Below are positions 1-5,661 of a stretch of DNA of 8,741 nucleotides, piece by piece. Source of the stretch: Actinomycetes bacterium (GTDB lineage Bacteria > Actinomycetota > Acidimicrobiia > Acidimicrobiales > UBA8190); NCBI GenBank assembly GCA_021779775.1, contig JAJYAB010000059.1:1-8741 (forward strand), in the 5' to 3' direction. Below the pieces are notes generated by a model, which worked only from the letters and a program-made list of their open reading frames with translations, did no database searches and had not been told where the DNA came from. Numbering within the stretch: the stretch's first letter is position 1; every line of letters starts with the position of its first letter. The translations under genes and the position numbers were made by a program.

Positions 1-2
1 AC

Positions 3-89
3 GAGTTCGTCTGCAGCTCCTGCTTCCTCGTCAAGCATCCGAGCCAGCTGGCCGATGCGGCAAGGTCTCTCTGCCGCGACTGCGTGTGA
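3..89 (+). CDS. DUF4193 family zinc-ribbon protein, C-terminal fragment
   Basis: Only the last 28 codons are present; the gene begins before the window. Read from base 3, the peptide starts EFVCSSCFLVKHPSQLAD and ends CRDCV before a TGA at 87-89. The CSSC and CRDC pairs are two CxxC knuckles about 20 residues apart, as in a zinc ribbon. The CSSCFLV-x-H-x-SQLA pattern is the hallmark C-terminus of the actinobacterial DUF4193 family (for example Rv2699c of M. tuberculosis), proteins of roughly 100 aa with an acidic N-terminus and unknown function. Zinc binding is inferred from the cysteines. The stop codon overlaps a possible GTG start of the next gene (GTGA, 86-89), so the two are probably co-transcribed. 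Confidence 0.85.
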   Translation, partial: EFVCSSCFLVKHPSQLADAARSLCRDCV

Positions 90-97
90 GGGGCCCC

Positions 98-715
98 ATG
101 GAGAAGCAGCACTCGCCCGAGGAGCAGCAGCACTCGCCCGAGGAGCAGCAGCACTCGCCCGAGGAGCAGGAGCTCGCAGGGGACCGGCGGTTCGACGGCA
201 GGGCTCCGGCCGATCACCTGCTGGACCGCGTCGTGTTCGGTACTGCCGGGCTCGTGGTCACGGTGGCTGAGGCGCTTCCCGACTTGGCCGACAAGGGGCG
301 GCGACGTGTCGGTGGGCAGGTGGCCAGCGCGCGTGTCATCGGGCGGTTCGCCATGCAGTCCGGCCGTGCCGAGCTCGCCCGGCGGATGGCCCACCTCCTC
401 GGTGAGCGGCACACGCCCGCGAGGGGACCGGGACCGGACGCCGGCGCAGCACCGGAAGCGGTCTCCGGCGAGGTCACGGCCCGTGAGGCGAGCGACCAGG
501 AGCCGGCCGACGCCCCGGCCCGTGACCGTGGACCCCTCGTCGCCGACCTGGCCATTCCCGGGTACGACACGCTGTCGGCGTCGCAGGTGGTACAGCGCCT
601 CGGAGGGCTGTCTGCCGCCGAGCTCGACGGCATTCGCCGTTACGAGCTCGGGCATCGCAACAGACGGACGATCCTCAGCCGTGCCGATCAGCTCGCCCGC
701 GCCAGGGACCGTTGA
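98..715 (+). CDS. Hypothetical protein with N-terminal QHSPEEQ repeats and conserved C-terminal helical motif
   Basis: This protein of about 205 aa has no function I can name. It opens with a charged, glutamine-rich leader made of three identical heptads (QHSPEEQ). A helical segment follows (DHLLDRVVFGTAGLVVTVAE) that is partly hydrophobic and could be amphipathic or membrane-associated. A low-complexity Ala/Pro/Glu linker comes next. The last 50 residues (IPGYDTLSASQVVQRLGGLSAAELDGIRRYE...HRNRRTILSRADQL) have the form of a short motif I recall at the C-termini of many actinobacterial hypotheticals: PxYDxLSASQVV, then LSxxEL, then YExxHRxRxTIL. I prefer ATG 98 because GAGGGG at 88-93 can serve as an SD with 4-nt spacing. 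GTG 86, overlapping the upstream stop as GTGA, is a real alternative that adds 4 residues. Confidence 0.75.
   Translation: MEKQHSPEEQQHSPEEQQHSPEEQELAGDRRFDGRAPADHLLDRVVFGTAGLVVTVAEALPDLADKGRRRVGGQVASARVIGRFAMQSGRAELARRMAHLLGERHTPARGPGPDAGAAPEAVSGEVTAREASDQEPADAPARDRGPLVADLAIPGYDTLSASQVVQRLGGLSAAELDGIRRYELGHRNRRTILSRADQLARARDR
107..169 (+). repeat. Perfect 21-bp tandem repeat, 3 copies
   Basis: Three identical 21-bp units (cag cac tcg ccc gag gag cag) lie head to tail at 107-127, 128-148 and 149-169, all in frame, and encode QHSPEEQ three times. There is no base difference between copies, which suggests recent expansion by slippage or unequal exchange. Because the unit is a multiple of three, copy-number change would leave the reading frame intact. 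Confidence 0.95.
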
Positions 716-1200
716 CACAGGTGGTGGAGGCGGTCCGTCGCGCTGTGCCCGGAGACGGCAGGCGATGTGCCGAATTGTGTGCCATGGCGGTGGACGATCT
801 GCAGGGTGTCCGAGGCGGCTCCCTATACCTCCGGCGAGAGGCCGTCGTGACGGTCAAGGCTCTGCTGCGCCCCGGGGGGATCGACCGGCTCCTGGCCGAC
901 CGTCGACGCCAGGTTCTCGTGGGGACCCTCGACGATGCCGTCGTGGGCCTGGCTGTCGGTCGGATCGACCAGGTGGGCGACGCAACGATCGGCATCGTCG
1001 ACGCCTGCTACGTGGAGCCCGAGGCGAGGGAACTCGGGGTCGGACGCGCCCTGCTCGACAGCTCGGTCGAGTGGTTGCAGCGGTCGGGTTGTCGTGGTGT
1101 GGACGCTTCGGCGCTTCCCGGCGACCGCCTGACGAAGGGCTTCTTCGAAGCTGCCGGGTTCAAAGCCCGCATGATCACGATGCACCAGGGCTTGGAGTGA
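712..1200 (+). CDS. GNAT family N-acetyltransferase
   Basis: A protein of about 162 aa with the layout of the GCN5-related acetyltransferase fold, which transfers the acetyl group of acetyl-CoA to an amine. The N-terminal strand and helix read VRRAVPGDGRRCAELCAMAV. The central strands include VLVGTLDDAVVGLAVGRI. The acetyl-CoA-binding motif A is VDACYVEPEARELGVGRALL, with the pyrophosphate loop RELGVGRA near residues 106-113. The final FFEAAGFKARMITMHQGL is the usual GNAT C-terminus. The substrate cannot be read from sequence. TTG 712 overlaps the upstream stop as TTGA, with AGGGA at 704-708 in front; GTG 721 or 724 would also keep the domain complete. The stop overlaps the Nudix start as GTGA (1197-1200), so the genes are likely translationally coupled. 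Confidence 0.88.
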   Translation: MTQVVEAVRRAVPGDGRRCAELCAMAVDDLQGVRGGSLYLRREAVVTVKALLRPGGIDRLLADRRRQVLVGTLDDAVVGLAVGRIDQVGDATIGIVDACYVEPEARELGVGRALLDSSVEWLQRSGCRGVDASALPGDRLTKGFFEAAGFKARMITMHQGLE

Positions 1201-1664
1201 CGGCACGTCGGCCGGAGGTTGCTGTCGGCGCGGTGGCTGTCGTCACCGAGCACCTGCTCCTCGTGCAGCGGGCGAACGCCCCGGAGGCCGGCCGCTGGAC
1301 CGTTCCGGGTGGCCGGGTCGAGCCGGGTGAGCGCATGGTGGACGCTGTCGTCCGCGAGGTCGGCGAGGAGACCGCCATGAAGGTCCGCTGTAACCGGCTT
1401 TTGGGTGTTGCCGAGCGGATCGGCCCGGACCATCACTTCGTGATCCTGGACTTCCTGGTGGACCTCGTCGGAGACGGCCCGGGATGCGCTCTCCCCGAGC
1501 CGATCGCCGGTGGTGACGCCACGGCGGCGGTGTGGGTGGCGCTGGCTCAGGCGGAGTCGGTCGACTTGGTGAGCGGGCTCGGGCGGTTCCTCAGGCGATG
1601 CGGTGTGCTCCCCGACCGACCTAGCCCGCGACAGACGTCAAGGTCGGCGGATCGCGCCTGCTGA
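1197..1664 (+). CDS. Nudix hydrolase
   Basis: A 155-aa Nudix (MutT-like) protein. Such enzymes hydrolyse nucleoside diphosphates linked to another moiety, using Mg2+ held by the Nudix-box glutamates. The box is residues 39-61: G39-x5-E45-x7-REVGEE-x-A-M. It matches G-x5-E-x7-REUxEExGU except that the penultimate Gly is Ala60; the metal-binding E54, E57 and E58 are intact. A typical first strand (VAVGAVAVVTEHLLLVQRAN) and the GRWTVPGG lead-in precede it. The start is GTG 1197, overlapping the GNAT stop by 4 nt, with AGGG at 1187-1190. The substrate is unknown; sequences of this shape are often labelled MutT or ADP-ribose/NADH pyrophosphatase-like without proof. The last 27 nt overlap the 3' end of the opposite-strand gene. 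Confidence 0.9.
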   Translation: MTARRPEVAVGAVAVVTEHLLLVQRANAPEAGRWTVPGGRVEPGERMVDAVVREVGEETAMKVRCNRLLGVAERIGPDHHFVILDFLVDLVGDGPGCALPEPIAGGDATAAVWVALAQAESVDLVSGLGRFLRRCGVLPDRPSPRQTSRSADRAC

Positions 1665-2933
1665 GCGGCGAGGCCCCGGCGGGGGGGGGATGGGCAGCCC
1701 GAGGAGCTTGGCGAGGCCAGGCACGTATCCTGCGGCCCGCCGGGCGTCGGTGAGGACCGCGTCGTCGGCATCGCCCGGCAGCGCGGCGGGTTTCACCGTC
1801 CGTCGGACGGGTGAGTCGACCACTGCATCGAGCAGGGCACGCCACTCCTCGGCGGGCAGATCGGCGGTCAGCGCTGCACCTGCTGCCTCGGAGAGCCGGA
1901 TGGCCAGCTCCGCCGACAGGCGCGCCGCCGGCTCGGGCGGGCGAGCCGAGTTGCGCAGGGCGTCGGCCACCCGCCCCTCGTCGAGGGCTGTGGTGATCCT
2001 GCCGATCCACTGGTCGCGGAGCGCGGTCACCCGGGTTGCCAAGGTCTCGCGCAGGACCGAGGCGAGCTCTCGCCCTTCGTCGTCGAGCGCGACCGTCGAC
2101 GCCCCGGAGACCACGGATCGCAGCTCGCGCAGCGCGGTGTCCTTGGCACCGGCTCGCGCAGCGATGGCTCGGTCCTTCCATGCGGCAAGGTTTATCCTCG
2201 GCAGGAGCGCCTCGGCTATGGCGAGCAGGGGTTCCGGAGCCACCTCGGCTCGATCTTCCGAACGGGCGCGGGTGTTCTGCTCGACGATGGCCTGGCGAAC
2301 TGCCGGCATCCCTCCGCGTAGGAGCTGCTCGGCCACGGGAAGCTCCTCGGGGCGCAGGTTGGCGAGCACGGCATTGCGGTGGATCGTGCCGGGCTGCACT
2401 CCGCGCTGGCGGTCCGGCCGCTGGTGCTCCGGCCGGTCCCTGCCGGCACCCGGCCCTCCTAGAGCGGCACCACGGGGGCGAGCGCCCGCTCCGGCCGCGC
2501 CGGAACGGGCGCCGGATGCCGGTCGGCCTCGGGCCCGGTCTGCTCGCTCGGGTCGCTCCCCGGCGTCGGGTCGACCTGGGCGGTCGGCTCGGGGGCCGCG
2601 CCGGTCGTCGTCGGGCCGGTCGTCGTCGCGGTGGCGACGACGACCACCAGACGCGTAGGCCACGGACACACCATCGGACGGCCTGGCAGATCCGAGCAGC
2701 TCGATCCGATCGACGCGGTCTGCATGGCGGGCGACCGGTGTGGCCACGGACACCACGGTGATGCCGTCGAGCTCGAACTCCGCCTCGGACCGGAACACGT
2801 CGCCGACCTTGGCCGAGCTCGGCACGAGCGCTGCATCGACCGTGCCCCGCGGCTGCTTGGCACCTGGCGTCCGCCAGGTCCACAGGCCGTCGTCGCGACG
2901 GCTGGTCAGTTCGATGTCGAGCCTGCGCGTCAT
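1638..2933 (-). CDS. Conserved actinobacterial (probably Acidimicrobiia) hypothetical, N-terminal beta domain, charged linker, helical C-terminal domain
   Basis: A 431-aa protein of unknown function. The start ATG at 2933 gives MTRRLDIELTSRRDDGLWTW, which I recognise as the start of conserved hypotheticals in this lineage. Residues 1-90 look beta-rich; the segment AKVGDVFRSEAEFELDGITV is reminiscent of a small OB/S1-like barrel, but this is only an impression. Residues about 96-182 are a disordered Arg/Asp/Gly/Pro linker. From about 183 a helical domain begins (NAVLANLRPEELPVAEQLL, then RGGMPAVRQAI, LREALATRV-type helices) and runs to SPVRRTVKP near 375-382, followed by a PIPPPPGP tail. An OB-like domain plus basic-acidic linker would suit RNA or nucleic-acid association, but that is inference. 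The open frame extends upstream to 3062, yet that part has no conserved look. The 3' end overlaps the Nudix gene. Confidence 0.8.
   Translation of the reverse strand: MTRRLDIELTSRRDDGLWTWRTPGAKQPRGTVDAALVPSSAKVGDVFRSEAEFELDGITVVSVATPVARHADRVDRIELLGSARPSDGVSVAYASGGRRRHRDDDRPDDDRRGPRADRPGRPDAGERPERADRARGRPASGARSGAAGAGARPRGAALGGPGAGRDRPEHQRPDRQRGVQPGTIHRNAVLANLRPEELPVAEQLLRGGMPAVRQAIVEQNTRARSEDRAEVAPEPLLAIAEALLPRINLAAWKDRAIAARAGAKDTALRELRSVVSGASTVALDDEGRELASVLRETLATRVTALRDQWIGRITTALDEGRVADALRNSARPPEPAARLSAELAIRLSEAAGAALTADLPAEEWRALLDAVVDSPVRRTVKPAALPGDADDAVLTDARRAAGYVPGLAKLLGLPIPPPPGPRRSAGAIRRP
1681..1689 (+). repeat. G9 homopolymer inside the 3' end of the minus-strand gene
   Basis: Nine consecutive G residues on the plus strand are nine C residues in the coding strand of the 431-aa gene, in the PIPPPPGP tail (residues about 414-421). 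A length change here would alter only the last roughly 15 residues. It is also a classic place for a sequencing indel. Confidence 0.9.
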
Positions 2934-2945
2934 GCCGGCCGACCA

Positions 2946-2963
2946 CGTTACTGCCCAGTAGCG
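2946..2963. promoter_or_regulatory. 18-bp imperfect palindrome upstream of the 431-aa gene, possible operator
   Basis: CGTTACTGCCCAGTAGCG has 7 of 8 arm pairs matched around a central CC; the inner core TACTG-CC-CAGTA is perfect. It sits 12 nt upstream of the minus-strand ATG at 2933. On the minus strand it overlaps a TAnnnT box (TAACGT, plus coordinates 2945-2950) that could be the -10. It lies in the divergent region with the HtrA gene, so a regulator bound here could affect either gene. I see no convincing -35. No binding protein can be named. Confidence 0.35.
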
Positions 2964-3133
2964 CAGCGATGGAAACCCGCAGTGCCTGCCGTGGCGGGAT
3001 GGTGCCCCGGATCTTCTGAGAAGTTGCTGTGAACATGGCGCAGCGGACCATCGACACGGCATGGTTCTCTATCCTGGACATAACCGAGCCCCGTGCCCTG
3101 CGGTGCGCTTCGGAGCCAAGACGGTGCGACGGG

Positions 3134-3138
3134 GGAGG
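3134..3138 (+). promoter_or_regulatory. Shine-Dalgarno GGAGG that decides the HtrA start
   Basis: GGAGG within the run GGGGGAGGAG lies 5 nt before GTG 3144. It is the best SD among the in-frame candidates (GTG 3093, GTG 3144, GTG 3192), so I place the protease start at 3144. Confidence 0.55.
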
Positions 3139-3143
3139 AGCCA

Positions 3144-4760
3144 GTGGCGGCCTTGCCCGCCTCCGGCACTACGACGAACGGGAGCAGGCTGGTGGACGAG
3201 CGGCGCGACGACCACGAGGCGGAGCCGACGCATCCGACGACGCCGGTGATCCCGGCGGAGCCGACGACGCCGGCGATCCCGCCCCTCGGCAGCACCGAGG
3301 CCACGCCCGCTCCGGCACCGCCGCCGCATGGTCCGCCTTGGGCGCCTCCCGACGTGCCGCCAGCGTGGGTACCGGGGCCGAGCCAAGTGGAGCCGGCTGC
3401 ATGGCCTGCGCCCCCCCCACCGCTGTGGGGGCCCCGCACCCCACCGTTCGGGGTCACCGCATCGGGTGGGCCGGATCCGGGCGAGGCGACTGCCCCGGTT
3501 CTCGGAGAGCCGGGAGCCCCGTGGGGAGCAGGCCCGGGAACGCCGTGGGGCGCGGTGCCCGCCGGTGGAGCAGGCCCCGGCGGCAGCGATGGTCCGTCGA
3601 CAGGGCGGCGCCGCTGGAGGGAGCTGGCGGTCGTGGCAGTCGTAGCGGCGATCGTCGGCGCGGCCACCGGCGCCGGGGTGGCCGTGCTCGCCGACCCGAC
3701 GTCGAGCAGTGCGATCCCTGCGGGCACCAGGGCTCCGGCTGTCGACACCGGGCAGCAGCCCGGCCCTGCCCTGGCAGGCGGCGCGTCGGTGCCCGCCATC
3801 GTGCAGAAGGTCCTCCCCGAGGTGGTGTCGATCGACGCGACCTCGACGTCCACCGGCGGCGGGCTGTTCGGAGCGGGCACCGGCCAGGAGGCGCAGGGGA
3901 CCGGCATGATCTACTCGCCGTCGGGCCTGGTCCTTACCAACAACCATGTGATCGCTGGTGCCGACACGATCACCGTGACGCTGTATGGCCAGACCAAGGC
4001 GCTGCCTGCCACCCTGGTCGGGACGAGTGTGACAGAAGACGTCGCGTTGCTGAAGATCACGAACCCGCCGGCCAACCTGCCGCAGATCACGTTCGGCGAC
4101 TCCACCAAGCTGCAGGTGGGCGACGCGGTGATCGCCATCGGCAACGCGCTGGGTCTCTCGGCAGGGACGCCCACCGTCACCACGGGGATCGTGTCAGCCC
4201 TCGGGCGTACGGTGCAGGCGGGCGACCAGAGCACCGGCGCCACGGAGACGCTCCAGAACCTGATCCAGACCGACGCCGCGATCAACCCCGGGAACTCCGG
4301 TGGCCCACTGGTCGACTCGGCTGGTGACGTCATCGCCATGAACACTGCTGTCGCCACGGCGGGCGGGGCGAGCAGCGCGCAGAACATCGGCTTCGCTATC
4401 CCCGAGTCGACCCTGCAGGGCCTCATCCCCAAGCTGCCCTCGCTGGGCACCACCCCGAGCAGCAACGCCTTCATGGGGGTGGAGGTGGCGGACGTCAGTG
4501 CGCAGATCCGCCAGGCGTACAACCTCACTCCGACGGCCGGTGCCCTGGTCGTGCAGGTGGTGCCCGGCTCGCCGGCCAACAGTGCCGGCTTGCAGGCCGG
4601 TGACGTCATCGTCGCCTACGACGGTCGCGCCATCCGCTCGGCGCAGGACCTCACCTCGGCGGTCCACGGTGGGCAGCCCGGCCAGTCGGTGAAGCTGGAC
4701 GTCTACCGTGGCTCGGTCAGGCGTGTCGTGACGTTGACCCTGGCAGCTCGAGGAGGCTGA
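3144..4760 (+). CDS. Membrane-anchored HtrA/DegP-like S1C serine protease with PDZ domain
   Basis: A 538-aa trypsin-fold protease of the HtrA family, which handles misfolded or damaged envelope proteins. Residues about 27-153 are a Pro/Gly/Ala-rich cytoplasmic region. A basic RRRWRE then leads into one membrane helix (about 162-183, AVVAVVAAIVGAATGAGVAV), placing the catalytic part outside. The catalytic triad is complete: His268 (LTNNHVIAG), Asp299 (TEDVALLKI) and Ser385 (NPGNSGGPLV). A PDZ domain follows (about 441-533; MGVEVADV, GALVVQVVPGSPANSAGLQAGDVIVAYDG). This layout is common in actinobacterial HtrA proteins such as PepD. GTG 3144 is chosen for its GGAGG; GTG 3192 (VDERRDDHE) or GTG 3093 remain possible and do not affect the domains. 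The gene is divergent from the 431-aa gene and convergent with the deacetylase gene. Confidence 0.93.
   Translation: MAALPASGTTTNGSRLVDERRDDHEAEPTHPTTPVIPAEPTTPAIPPLGSTEATPAPAPPPHGPPWAPPDVPPAWVPGPSQVEPAAWPAPPPPLWGPRTPPFGVTASGGPDPGEATAPVLGEPGAPWGAGPGTPWGAVPAGGAGPGGSDGPSTGRRRWRELAVVAVVAAIVGAATGAGVAVLADPTSSSAIPAGTRAPAVDTGQQPGPALAGGASVPAIVQKVLPEVVSIDATSTSTGGGLFGAGTGQEAQGTGMIYSPSGLVLTNNHVIAGADTITVTLYGQTKALPATLVGTSVTEDVALLKITNPPANLPQITFGDSTKLQVGDAVIAIGNALGLSAGTPTVTTGIVSALGRTVQAGDQSTGATETLQNLIQTDAAINPGNSGGPLVDSAGDVIAMNTAVATAGGASSAQNIGFAIPESTLQGLIPKLPSLGTTPSSNAFMGVEVADVSAQIRQAYNLTPTAGALVVQVVPGSPANSAGLQAGDVIVAYDGRAIRSAQDLTSAVHGGQPGQSVKLDVYRGSVRRVVTLTLAARGG
3234..3281 (+). repeat. 27-bp-period imperfect repeat in the proline-rich region of the protease
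   Basis: A 21-nt stretch at 3234-3254 recurs at 3261-3281 with a single T/C difference, giving PTTPVIPAE then PTTPAIPP. It encodes part of the low-complexity cytoplasmic N-terminus. A C8 run at 3411-3418 in the same region is another slippage-prone tract. Confidence 0.8.
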
Positions 4761-4771
4761 CCGGACGTCGA

Positions 4772-4799
4772 CGACCGGGCCCGCCCCCGTGCCGGGTCG
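4772..4799. terminator. Possible bidirectional hairpin terminator between convergent genes
   Basis: CGACCGGGC at 4772-4780 can pair with GCCGGGTCG at 4791-4799, with 8 of 9 pairs and a G-G mismatch, around a 10-nt loop. It lies in the 40-bp gap between the stop codons of the protease and the deacetylase. There is no T tract on either side, so it is not a standard intrinsic terminator. In such GC-rich DNA a chance hairpin is possible. Confidence 0.3.
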
Positions 4800-4800
4800 C

Positions 4801-5592
4801 TCAGCCGTCGTCGACCAGCGTGCCGGCCCGGGAGGCCGTCGGCGCCCCGCCAAGACGCACATAGCACTCCGTGCCCCAGACGAGGGGGAAGACCTCGTCG
4901 GGCAGCGCCAGGAAAAAGGACGTGTCGGCGATCTGGCTGGCGTGGGCTTGCATCGCCGCGCGCTTCGCGTCGAGGAATGCTCGAACGTCGACGGCGACCG
5001 ATATCCGCTCCGGCTCGACGCCCATGGTGGCGAGCCTGGTGGGGTCGGCCTCCGCGAGCTGCAGGCCGAGCTCCTGGGCGCGACGTGCCAGATCCTGCAG
5101 GTGGCCGCGGTCCTGGGTGGCCATGAACACCCGGGGGGTGCCGGCGACTTCGGCGGCCCGGACACCCACCCGGTGGACCTGCACGTGGTCGGGATGCCCG
5201 TACCCGCCACGCTCGTCGTAGATGGTCAGCACGTCCGCATGCTCTTGGACCAAGACCGCCGCCAACCGCGCTGCGGCCTCGTCGATGTCGGCTTGCCAGA
5301 AGCATGCCGGGTCGTCGTTGCTCACCTCGCCGGCCATGCCGGAGTCCCGGTACCCGAGGAGCTCCTGACGGTGGACCCCGAGCGCGGCACCCGCACGCTC
5401 GAGCTCGACGGCTCTCCGCTCGGCCAGCGACTCCCCGTCAGCCAACAGCCCGTCGGGCACCTCGCCCAGGCTTCCGTCGGTGGCCGTCACCAGGACGACG
5501 CGATGTCCTTGGGCGGCCATGGCTGCCATGGTGCCGCCCGTGGCGATCGCCTCGTCGTCGGGGTGGGCGTGGAAGAACACTGCGGTGGCCAT
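4801..5592 (-). CDS. PIG-L family zinc-dependent deacetylase (MshB/Mca/LmbE-like)
   Basis: A 263-aa cytosolic hydrolase that probably removes an N-acyl group from an amino sugar or related substrate using one zinc ion. The family motif HAHPDDE is at residues 8-14 and GHPDH at 132-136. By analogy with MshB, His10, Asp13 and His136 would bind zinc and Asp12 would act as the general base. YRDSGMAG (81-88) and YDERGGYGHPDH are shared with the mycothiol enzymes MshB (deacetylase in mycothiol synthesis) and Mca (mycothiol S-conjugate amidase). Whether this is either of those or another actinobacterial PIG-L paralogue cannot be decided here, so no symbol is given. ATG 5592 starts right at the conserved first strand (MATAVFFHAHP). 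There is no SD; a -10-like TACTGT 6 nt before suggests leaderless translation. It lies 69 nt downstream of ctaG on the same strand. Confidence 0.88.
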   Translation of the reverse strand: MATAVFFHAHPDDEAIATGGTMAAMAAQGHRVVLVTATDGSLGEVPDGLLADGESLAERRAVELERAGAALGVHRQELLGYRDSGMAGEVSNDDPACFWQADIDEAAARLAAVLVQEHADVLTIYDERGGYGHPDHVQVHRVGVRAAEVAGTPRVFMATQDRGHLQDLARRAQELGLQLAEADPTRLATMGVEPERISVAVDVRAFLDAKRAAMQAHASQIADTSFFLALPDEVFPLVWGTECYVRLGGAPTASRAGTLVDDG

Positions 5593-5598
5593 AAGGCG

Positions 5599-5604
5599 AC
5601 AGTA
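5599..5604 (-). promoter_or_regulatory. Possible -10 box of a leaderless promoter for the PIG-L gene
   Basis: On the minus strand TACTGT (TAnnnT) ends 6 nt before the ATG at 5592, and no SD-like purine run is present in between. This is the spacing expected if transcription starts at or near the ATG, a common arrangement in actinobacteria. No good -35 is visible, so the call is weak; read-through from ctaG is the alternative. Confidence 0.3.
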
Positions 5605-5661
5605 CCGAGGCGTCCGGCGGTCTGTGCCCTACAGCCGGTGGATGCGCTGTCCCGCCGTACG

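Noticed and set aside
306..1196. Upstream extension of the Nudix reading frame.
   Set aside because: This part is out of frame with two supported genes, is Arg/Ser/Pro-rich, and the Nudix domain begins only after GTG 1197.
1603..2658. A 351-codon plus-strand open frame opposite the 431-aa gene.
   Set aside because: It is Ser/Arg/Ala-rich with no domain, while the minus-strand frame gives ordered helices and a recognisable N-terminus.
2459..2863. A shifted minus-strand frame within the linker of the 431-aa gene, suggesting a frameshift.
   Set aside because: The main frame continues uninterrupted into a conserved-looking helical domain, and an Arg/Asp/Gly-rich linker is what this frame should encode; the shifted Pro/Thr reading is a by-product of base composition.
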